The notes below the pieces were generated by a model, which ran no database searches, was not told the origin of the DNA, and worked only from the letters and a program-made list of their open reading frames with translations. Below, one piece after another: positions 41,681 through 48,841 of a stretch of 64,000 nucleotides of DNA. Made by a program: the position numbers and the translations under genes. Source of the DNA: Acetatifactor sp. (GTDB lineage: Bacteria > Bacillota > Clostridia > Lachnospirales > Lachnospiraceae). Position 1 is the first letter of the stretch. Each line of letters begins with the position of its first letter. The DNA lies in NCBI GenBank assembly GCA_016290775.1, contig JAEEVF010000002.1, positions 62,001 through 126,000 on the forward strand, in the 5' to 3' direction.

Positions 41681-43851
41681 GAAGAAAGAGCATATCATTA
41701 ATACTCATAGCAAGCATGATCCTGTCCCTGGCCGGGTGCGGTGCGACGGGGAATGCGCCTACGGAGCCCGAGGAACAGATCGAGCTCGTCGAGCCCGTAA
41801 ACGCAGAGGTCAGCTTCGAGGAGGCGGCCATCCGAGACATGTATGATGCGAATGTTTACGCGGCAACGGTTCTGCCCGTCGTTCGGGAATATGCGCCGGA
41901 ATATGCTTTCGAATTCGGTGCCTTTGGAGCGTTTGAAGGCGAAGCGGTAAAGAAGGGCCAGCAGCTTGTCAGCGCAAACACGGAAAGCATTGATGAGCAG
42001 ATCAAGGCAAAGAAGGAATATATCGCCTCCATGAAGGAGGATTACGAGAAAGCCGTTGAAAAGACGCAGAAGTCCGTGGCAGAGTATCGCCGTCAGGAGA
42101 ACAATGCCAAGTGGGCCGTGGAACAGTACGATCTGGTGGCGGAGCCGGAGCAGATCGCCGCAACGGACGGAAGCGGCACCATGGTGGACAATCCTGCCTA
42201 TCCTGCATGGAAGGCGGCGCACGACCGCTTCGAGGGGGACTATCGCATTGCAAAGCATGCGGCTGACACGCTGGAACTTCAGATGGATCAGCGCACGGAA
42301 ATCTATGAACTGGATCGCAAGCATCAGGAATACCTTCTGAAGATCCTTCAAAGGAACCGCCGCAACGCGATGGTGACGGCGGAGGCCGACGGAGAGATCG
42401 TGTCACTGATCGAGTTTGACGATTACTTTAACGGGTATCTTACCGCGGACGAGCCCGTGGTTGCGGTGGCGGACATGTCACAGATGATCCTTAAGTGTGA
42501 TTACGTTAACAACAACCGCATCAAGAACGCGCAGGAAGTTTACGCACTGATCGACGGCAAGAAATATAAAGTGGATTACCAGGCCATTTCTTCGGATGAA
42601 TATGCAAGACAATCCGCAAACGGCCAAAAGGTATATTCCACCTTCCTATTCGCGGATGAGGATCTGCAGAACGTGGAAGTCGGCGATTACGCCGTGATCG
42701 TTGTGATCACGAAGCGTTACGAGCAGGTTTTGTCGATCCCGAAGGGAAGCATCCGAAAGGATGAGATGGGAAGCTACGTTTACCGCTACGAGGATGGAAA
42801 GAGCGTTCGCGCCAACATCCAGACGGGCTTTAGCGACGGAACTTACACGGAAATCCTAAGCGGCCTTTCCGAAGGCGACAAGGTGCTTTACGCCGGAGCG
42901 GCAAAGCCCAACGCGGATACGACCTATACCCTGAAAAAGGGCGAGTTCCACACGGAGTTTAGCAACAAGGCGCAGCTGACCTACAGCACCGACATGGACA
43001 TTAACAATCCCGTTGAGAACGGTACGACTTATTTTGGCGAGTACAAGGTGACGATGTTCCAGCACGTAAACAAGGGCGACGTGATCGCCACGGTCCGCGT
43101 GGAGCCGGACCAGATCGCGCTGACCAGGAACGAGACGAGGCTTCAGCGTCTGACCGAGCGCCTTGACCAATATCGCGAGGACAACAAGGACGACGCCGAT
43201 GAGGAGTATTTCATCGAAGCCGTGAAAAACTACGAGGATCAGATCAAGGAAGTAAAGGATGCGATCGCAAAGCAAAAGAAAGATTTTGCGACGACGCAGA
43301 TCGTGGCGCCGAAGGAAGGCGTGATCCTTGGCATGCAGAACAGGGAGAATGAATCGATCGTCAGAAAAAATGACACAATCGTCGTTCTTGCCGATGAGGG
43401 CACCTGTTACGTTGAGGTGGAAGACACCAACCAGATGCTGCAATATGGCAACATTGTTTCGGTGGGATATAAAGACGCCGAAGGCAATGACAAGAAGATC
43501 GAGTGCAAAGTGGCGACCATGGCAAAGATCGGTCTGAGCCAGGGACTTCAGAGAAACGACAAGAAGATCCTGCTTCCTGCGGAGTACGTGGAGGAGATTT
43601 TGCAGGGGTACCTTGCAGGCGACTGGTGGGACAGATATCGCTTCACCGTGGAAGGAAGTGTTCGTACCATGGACAACGTGGTGGTGGTACCCAGATCCGC
43701 GGTTTATGACAACGGCGGCAAGACCTATGTCTACGTCAAGGATAAGAACGGAAACGTGAAGACGCAGTTCTTTGTGTCGGGCGGATTTAACGATAGCTAT
43801 TACTGGGTGGTCGAGGGACTGACGGAAGGGATGGAAATATGCTCAAAGTAA
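41677..43851 (+). CDS. Large tandem efflux adaptor lipoprotein (HlyD-like)
   Basis: A 724-residue lipoprotein with lipobox LSLAGC (Cys 21). Two adaptor modules lie in series. The first (about 60-435) has a long helical hairpin (about 100-230) and closes with VLSIPKGSIRKDEMGSYVYR and GLSEGDKVLYAG. The second (about 435-724) has its own coiled coil (ETRLQRLTERLDQYREDNK) and closes with VVVVPRSAVYDNGGKTYVYV and GLTEGMEICSK. Usual adaptors have one module and 350-450 residues, so this is a duplication or fusion. The start at 41677 is fixed by the ATGA overlap with the preceding adaptor; readings starting further upstream would lie inside that gene. It probably forms a heteromeric periplasm-like channel with the first adaptor and the FtsX-type permease. 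Confidence 0.85.
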   Translation: MRRKSISLILIASMILSLAGCGATGNAPTEPEEQIELVEPVNAEVSFEEAAIRDMYDANVYAATVLPVVREYAPEYAFEFGAFGAFEGEAVKKGQQLVSANTESIDEQIKAKKEYIASMKEDYEKAVEKTQKSVAEYRRQENNAKWAVEQYDLVAEPEQIAATDGSGTMVDNPAYPAWKAAHDRFEGDYRIAKHAADTLELQMDQRTEIYELDRKHQEYLLKILQRNRRNAMVTAEADGEIVSLIEFDDYFNGYLTADEPVVAVADMSQMILKCDYVNNNRIKNAQEVYALIDGKKYKVDYQAISSDEYARQSANGQKVYSTFLFADEDLQNVEVGDYAVIVVITKRYEQVLSIPKGSIRKDEMGSYVYRYEDGKSVRANIQTGFSDGTYTEILSGLSEGDKVLYAGAAKPNADTTYTLKKGEFHTEFSNKAQLTYSTDMDINNPVENGTTYFGEYKVTMFQHVNKGDVIATVRVEPDQIALTRNETRLQRLTERLDQYREDNKDDADEEYFIEAVKNYEDQIKEVKDAIAKQKKDFATTQIVAPKEGVILGMQNRENESIVRKNDTIVVLADEGTCYVEVEDTNQMLQYGNIVSVGYKDAEGNDKKIECKVATMAKIGLSQGLQRNDKKILLPAEYVEEILQGYLAGDWWDRYRFTVEGSVRTMDNVVVVPRSAVYDNGGKTYVYVKDKNGNVKTQFFVSGGFNDSYYWVVEGLTEGMEICSK

Positions 43852-46652
43852 TGTTGCAAAAGTTATGGCATAAAAAGTGGATGGTCATGTGCCTGCTCCT
43901 TGGCTGTATCCTTCTGATCGCCACCGTGGTCAGCTTCCCGCTGTACCGCAATGCCGCCTTTGATCGCATGATTAAGGATGAATTTGACGACTATCTTTCC
44001 GAGACCGGTCTTTGGCCCGCCATGAACACGATGCTGATCATCGCTAAGAACGACCGAAACGGCGAATCCATTAAGACAATGGAGAACGCCATGAACGAGA
44101 TGAACGGCGTGATGGGCGTGACCGAGAAGGAAAAGATTTTCTACTACTCACTGTCAAAGGCACCGCTGAAGTCTTTGTGGAACCGCGCGGACCTTGGCAC
44201 GGACGGCCTTCGTCTTGGTTACATGTCAAACCTTCCGAAGCACGCAAAGATGATCTCCGGCGAGATGTATTCGGAGAGCGGCATCACGGAGGACGGCGCG
44301 TTCGAGGTCGTGGTGAGTCAGGACTGTCTGGTGAACAACAACCTTCTTGTGGGCGAGACGCTTGAATATGCCGGCCTAGCCAATGCACAGAAGGAGCAGA
44401 TCCGGATCAAGATCGTCGGCGTGTTCCAGGAGATGGACAGCACGGACTTTTACTGGCAGGTGAAGCCTTCGGACATGGGAATCGTTGCACTGATGCAGGA
44501 GGACCTTTTCCGCGAGACCTTCCTGGGTGAGAATGCGACGAGATATTCCATCACCTGTTCTTACTACAATCTGTTTGAGTACGAGGACATCACGGCACAG
44601 AAGGCAGACCAGCTGTTGGAGAAGACGAAGTATTACACCGAGGAAAGCTCCATCCGCAAGACCATGTCGGAGCCGGTATATAAAGAGCTTCTTGAGACTT
44701 ATTTTGCAAAGCGTACCAGGATTGAGGCGGCGCTGTTCATTCTGCAGGTGCCCGTACTCATCTTGCTCTGTGCGTTCCTGTTCATGATCTCCGGTCAGAT
44801 GTACGACATGGAGCGCAATGAGATCTCCGTGATGAAGAGCCGTGGCGGCTCGAGCGGACAGATGTTCCGACTTTATCTGTACCAGAGCACGTTCCTTACG
44901 CTCCTTGGCGCGGCAGCAGGCATTCCTCTCGGAACCGTGTTCTGCAGGCTCCTTGGATCCACGCAGAATTTCCTGGAATTCAACGTGCGCCGTAAGCTGA
45001 ACATCACCTTCGATCAGTCCGTTTGGGAATATGCCATCGTGGCAATGGTGGGGTGCGTCCTTATCATGACGATCCCGGCGCTGAAGCACAGCAGACTGAC
45101 CATCGTAAAATTAAAGCAGTCCAATGCCATTCGCAAGCGTTCCTGGTGGGAGAAGATCTTCCTTGACGTGATCCTGCTTGGCGTTTCGCTTTATGGTTAT
45201 TATAGCTTCTCGAAGAGCCAGTCGGATCTGGCGGCCACCGTCATGGAGGGCCAGACGCTCGATCCCTTGCTGTACCTGAGCTCTTCCCTGTTCATTGTCG
45301 GCATGGGTCTTTTGTTCCTGCGCCTGCAGCCCCTGGTGATCCAGCTGATCTACCTTCTGGGTAAGCGCTTCTGGAAGCCGGCAAGCTACGCTTCCTTCAT
45401 GGAGAACGTAAAGAACGGCCGCAAGCAGCAGTTCATCATGCTGTTCATGATCCTGACGATCTCGCTTGGTATGTACCACGCAGTGGTTGCAAGAACCATT
45501 CTGCAGAACGCGAAGGACAACGCGGAGTACTTAGAACCCGTGGACATTGTCCTCAAGGAGGTATGGAACAAGGTTCCTTCCAGCACGGACAATCCTACAA
45601 ACGAAGCCACGGCGGCTTACATGGAGCCTGATTATGCGAGATTTGCCTCCATGCCTGGCGTGGAAGCATATACAAGAGTGTTCCTGGAGGAACGTGGCTC
45701 CGTGAAGACGGTGGACAAGACGCAGTCCGCCTGCACGATCTTGGGCATTCACACCAAGGAATACGGAACCATCACCAACCTCGACCGCGAGCTTACGGAT
45801 AAGCCTTACAGGGAGTATCTGAACGAACTTGCGGTGGCGCCGAACGGCGTGCTTTTGTCTTCGAACTTCCGCGACGTCTTTGGATTTAACATTGGAGATA
45901 CGGTGGATTTCAAGGACCGATATGGTGCGCTGATCCAGGCAAAGGTCGTTGATTTTGTGGATTACTGGCCGGGATATCAGCCAGAGACCATTACGGTGGG
46001 CGCGGACGGATCGGCAACGAAGACAAATCAGCTTCTGATCATCGCGAATTTCGCGACCATCCAGAAAAACTTTGGCCTGTACCCTTATGAGATCTGGGCA
46101 AAGCTTCAGGAGGGCGCAAGCTCTGACGCGATCTATGATTGGATGAAGCAGAACAACATTCACGTGGTGAAGTTCGCGGACAAGGCGAATGCACTGAAGA
46201 AAGTGGTGCAGGATCCCCTGCTTCAGGGAACCAATGGCGTGTTGACCATGGGCTTTATCGTGACCATCATCCTTTGCGCGGTGGGCTATCTCATCTACTG
46301 GATCATGTCCATCCGCTCGAGAGAGATGATCTTCGGCGTGCTTCGTGCATGCGGTTTCCATAAGGGCGAGCTGTTCCATATGCTGATCAACGAGCAGATC
46401 TTCTCCGGCGTGCTTTCGATCTTCGCCGGGATCGGCATCGGCACTTTGACCTCGAGGATGTTCGTTCCCATGCTTCAGACGGCATATGCAGCCTCCAACC
46501 AGGTACTGCCGATGAAGCTGATCGTGAACCAGACGGATATGAACCGACTGTACGTCGTGATCGTCGGCGTAATGGCAATGTGCCTGATCACCTTGATCAC
46601 GCTTGTGTTTAAGCTCAACGTCACCAAGGCCCTGAAGCTTGGCGAGGAGTAA
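43839..46652 (+). CDS. MacB/FtsX-type ABC permease
   Basis: A 937-residue membrane protein. One N-terminal helix (about 15-35) is followed by a large outer domain (about 40-290), three helices with the FtsX motif EISVMKSRGGSSGQMFRLYL (about 300-415), a further helix pair (about 430-500), a second outer domain (about 540-790) and the last three helices, with REMIFGVLRACGFHKGELFHML. This is the long 8-10-helix form found in Firmicutes and is larger than E. coli MacB (about 650 with its ATPase). The gene overlaps the preceding adaptor by 13 bases and has no ATPase domain; two separate ATPase genes follow. The export substrate is unknown; lipoprotein, peptide or antibiotic handling are the usual roles. 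Confidence 0.88.
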   Translation: MLKVMLQKLWHKKWMVMCLLLGCILLIATVVSFPLYRNAAFDRMIKDEFDDYLSETGLWPAMNTMLIIAKNDRNGESIKTMENAMNEMNGVMGVTEKEKIFYYSLSKAPLKSLWNRADLGTDGLRLGYMSNLPKHAKMISGEMYSESGITEDGAFEVVVSQDCLVNNNLLVGETLEYAGLANAQKEQIRIKIVGVFQEMDSTDFYWQVKPSDMGIVALMQEDLFRETFLGENATRYSITCSYYNLFEYEDITAQKADQLLEKTKYYTEESSIRKTMSEPVYKELLETYFAKRTRIEAALFILQVPVLILLCAFLFMISGQMYDMERNEISVMKSRGGSSGQMFRLYLYQSTFLTLLGAAAGIPLGTVFCRLLGSTQNFLEFNVRRKLNITFDQSVWEYAIVAMVGCVLIMTIPALKHSRLTIVKLKQSNAIRKRSWWEKIFLDVILLGVSLYGYYSFSKSQSDLAATVMEGQTLDPLLYLSSSLFIVGMGLLFLRLQPLVIQLIYLLGKRFWKPASYASFMENVKNGRKQQFIMLFMILTISLGMYHAVVARTILQNAKDNAEYLEPVDIVLKEVWNKVPSSTDNPTNEATAAYMEPDYARFASMPGVEAYTRVFLEERGSVKTVDKTQSACTILGIHTKEYGTITNLDRELTDKPYREYLNELAVAPNGVLLSSNFRDVFGFNIGDTVDFKDRYGALIQAKVVDFVDYWPGYQPETITVGADGSATKTNQLLIIANFATIQKNFGLYPYEIWAKLQEGASSDAIYDWMKQNNIHVVKFADKANALKKVVQDPLLQGTNGVLTMGFIVTIILCAVGYLIYWIMSIRSREMIFGVLRACGFHKGELFHMLINEQIFSGVLSIFAGIGIGTLTSRMFVPMLQTAYAASNQVLPMKLIVNQTDMNRLYVVIVGVMAMCLITLITLVFKLNVTKALKLGEE

Positions 46653-46668
46653 GGATAAAGGAGCTAGT

Positions 46669-47568
46669 ATGGGAGAAAACACGAAATATATCATTGAGAT
46701 ACAGAACGTCGGAAGAACCTTTTCCACGGCCAGCGGCGACTTTCAGGCGCTGAAGGGCGTGAACGCCAACATCCCTGAGGGCATGCTGACGATCCTGAAG
46801 GGCCGTTCCGGTTCCGGAAAGACGACGCTCCTCAACATCGTGGGAGCGTTGGACAATCCGACCACCGGGCGCGTGATCATCGAGGGCCAGGACGTGGGAA
46901 AGCTGAGTGCTTACCAGAAGGAAAACCTTAGACGCAAGAAGATCGGGTTTGTTTTCCAGTCCGTATCCCTGATCCCGAGCATGAATGCCTTCCAGAACGT
47001 GGAGTTTTCCATGCGTATGGCGGGGATCCGCGGCGACCACAAAAAGCGCGTGGAGGAATGCCTGAAGATGGTGGGCCTCGGAAGCCGTATGCATCATATG
47101 CCTTCGGAGATGTCCGGTGGTGAGCAGCAGCGTGTGGCCATCGCAAGAGCCATCGCTCACGGCCCCAGCATTATCTTGGCGGACGAGCCTACGGCGGAGT
47201 TGGACAGCGCCATGGCGGCAGAGGTGACCAAGCTCTTCCAGGAAATGACGAGGCGCGAGCACGTGACCATCGTGATGACGACCCACGACGTGGGCCTGAT
47301 GGATGCGGGTGACATGGTAATCGAGCTTGAAAATGGCATGCAGATCTCGCACAATGCGGAGCCCACGGCGACGGAAGCACAAAGCAATGGTGAGGCGGAA
47401 GCCGAAAACGGCGAGAAGTCAGAGGCGCAGGAATATGCTGACGCGCAGGCAAGAGCCTACGCCGAAACGGTGGCGGAAGCTTTTGCTGAGTCCGAGGCAG
47501 GAGCCGGCGCGGAAGCGGTGACATTCACGGGATCCGAGGCAGGATCCGATGCGGAGCCTAAGGCTTAA
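46669..47568 (+). CDS. MacB-type ABC ATPase with acidic/alanine-rich C-terminal tail
   Basis: A 299-residue ATPase of the LolD/MacB branch: Walker A GRSGSGKTT (about 45-53), signature EMSGGEQQRVAIARA, Walker B IILADEPTAELD, H-loop TTHD. The catalytic core ends near residue 230. After it comes a tail of about 70 residues rich in Ala and Glu (GEAEAENGEK, AYAETVAEAFAESEAGAGAEA), which no other member needs and which looks repetitive and disordered. The start at 46669 is preceded by AAAGGAG. It is the first of two ATPase genes behind a single FtsX-type permease, so the two may form a heterodimeric engine. Confidence 0.88.
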   Translation: MGENTKYIIEIQNVGRTFSTASGDFQALKGVNANIPEGMLTILKGRSGSGKTTLLNIVGALDNPTTGRVIIEGQDVGKLSAYQKENLRRKKIGFVFQSVSLIPSMNAFQNVEFSMRMAGIRGDHKKRVEECLKMVGLGSRMHHMPSEMSGGEQQRVAIARAIAHGPSIILADEPTAELDSAMAAEVTKLFQEMTRREHVTIVMTTHDVGLMDAGDMVIELENGMQISHNAEPTATEAQSNGEAEAENGEKSEAQEYADAQARAYAETVAEAFAESEAGAGAEAVTFTGSEAGSDAEPKA

Positions 47569-47584
47569 GTGCTTGGAGGAGAAA

Positions 47585-48508
47585 ATGGCGGAAAACATGA
47601 TACAGGCGGACGGCCTGGTAAAAATCTATAAGACAAAGCAGACGGAGGTGCTTGCGCTGCAAGGCCTTGACCTGACGGTGGAAGCGGGGGAGCTCACGGC
47701 GCTGATCGGAAACAGTGGTAGCGGTAAGTCCACGTTCCTGAACATGATCGGCGGTCTGGACAGACCCAGCGCGGGATCCCTTCTGGTGGGCGGAAAAAAC
47801 CTGTTCACCATGACGGAAAAGGATCTTGTGGTCTATAAGCGCGACACGGTGGGATTCGTTTGGCAGAACAACGGACGTAACCTTTTGCCGTACCTTTCGG
47901 CCATTGAGAACGTGATGCTTCCCATGCATCTGGCGAGCGGCAGAAAGAAGCGCGACAAAGCGCTGGAGCTTTTGGAAAGAGTGGGCATGTCCCACAGAAA
48001 GCACAGTCGTCTCAACATGCTCTCCGGCGGTGAGCAGCAGAGGATCGCCATCGCAATCGCACTTGCAAATTCACCGAAGCTTTTGCTTGCGGACGAGCCT
48101 ACCGGTAGCGTGGACTCCATGACGGCAAATTACATCTTTGACCTTTTCATGGAGCTGAACAGGGAAGGGCAGACGATCCTGATCGTAACCCATGACGTGG
48201 CGCTGTCGAAAAAGGTAAAGCGCGTGGTTGCCATCAGGGACGGAAAGATCAGCAGCGAGCGTATCCTGAAGGAGAGCTATGCGGACAGACTGAAGGAAGT
48301 TGCCATCGACTGGAGAAGTGAGGATACTCAAGAGGAATTCGTGGTCATGGACAAGGCGGGGCGCGTTCAGATCCCGAAGGAGCTTTTGGACGAGCTGCAC
48401 CTTTCCGGCAACAAATTGAAGCTGGAAATGCATGACGGAAGGATCATCATTACGTCTCCGGAGGCGCCTGCAGCTCCAAAAATTGTGGAAGATGCCGAAA
48501 ATCATTAA
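47585..48508 (+). CDS. MacB-type ABC ATPase with C-terminal AbrB-like domain
   Basis: A 307-residue ATPase: Walker A GNSGSGKST (about 41-49), signature MLSGGEQQRIAIAIAL, Walker B LLLADEPTGSVD, H-loop VTHD. Beyond the usual end (about residue 230) the chain continues through EEFVVMDKAGRVQIPKELL and DELHLSGNKLKLEMHDGRII (about 250-295), which fits a SpoVT/AbrB swapped-hairpin domain, normally found in DNA-binding transition-state regulators and antitoxins. Here it could mediate dimerisation or DNA contact. The start at 47585 follows GGAGGA. It is the last gene of the efflux unit, and a weak terminator overlaps its stop. Confidence 0.85.
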   Translation: MAENMIQADGLVKIYKTKQTEVLALQGLDLTVEAGELTALIGNSGSGKSTFLNMIGGLDRPSAGSLLVGGKNLFTMTEKDLVVYKRDTVGFVWQNNGRNLLPYLSAIENVMLPMHLASGRKKRDKALELLERVGMSHRKHSRLNMLSGGEQQRIAIAIALANSPKLLLADEPTGSVDSMTANYIFDLFMELNREGQTILIVTHDVALSKKVKRVVAIRDGKISSERILKESYADRLKEVAIDWRSEDTQEEFVVMDKAGRVQIPKELLDELHLSGNKLKLEMHDGRIIITSPEAPAAPKIVEDAENH

Positions 48509-48537
48509 AAATTTGTGAATTTTGGCTAATTTTTTCA
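48494..48537 (+). terminator. Possible terminator of the efflux operon
   Basis: GCCGAAAAT and ATTTTGGC pair with one bulge around an AT-rich loop and are followed by TAATTTTTTC. The stem is AT-rich and overlaps the stop codon, so strength is doubtful. Confidence 0.4.
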
Positions 48538-48841
48538 AAAAATCATTTAACAGATATTGCTATTTCAAAAAAAGGGCTAAAAAAACGGTTTACTGTGGTG
48601 AAAATCGACAAAAACAGGGCCGTTTTTTTGATGAAAAGGAATTTTGACGGCTTTTTCATTCGGCGAAGATACCTAAAAGTGTCCAAAATGCATAAGAAAA
48701 AGATCGTTTCATTGGTGGAAATAAGCAATATGTATCTTGTAAATGGCAAGATTTGGTTAGACAATCGGCACATTGAACAGTTATAATAGTCGTTATGAAG
48801 GGGAGTATCTCTATTTCTAGAACTCTACTAGGGAGGCATGT
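48509..48841. other. AT-rich intergenic region between the efflux and importer operons
   Basis: A 333-base stretch, clearly richer in A and T than the flanking genes. It holds a weak hairpin of AAAAAACGG with CCGTTTTTT (48580-48588 with 48620-48628), the importer promoter (48758-48787) and the ribosome site. A short open frame at 48595-48786 has no ribosome site and is not supported. Confidence 0.6.
48758..48787 (+). promoter_or_regulatory. Probable promoter of the twin-permease importer operon
   Basis: TAGACA (48758-48763), an 18-bp spacer and consensus TATAAT (48782-48787), 54 bases before the first ATG. It is the only good match in the gap before a run of eight tightly spaced genes. Confidence 0.65.

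Noticed and set aside
48595..48786. Small Lys-rich open frame before the importer operon
   Set aside because: No ribosome site; it covers the promoter of the next operon and is explained by AT-rich intergenic sequence.
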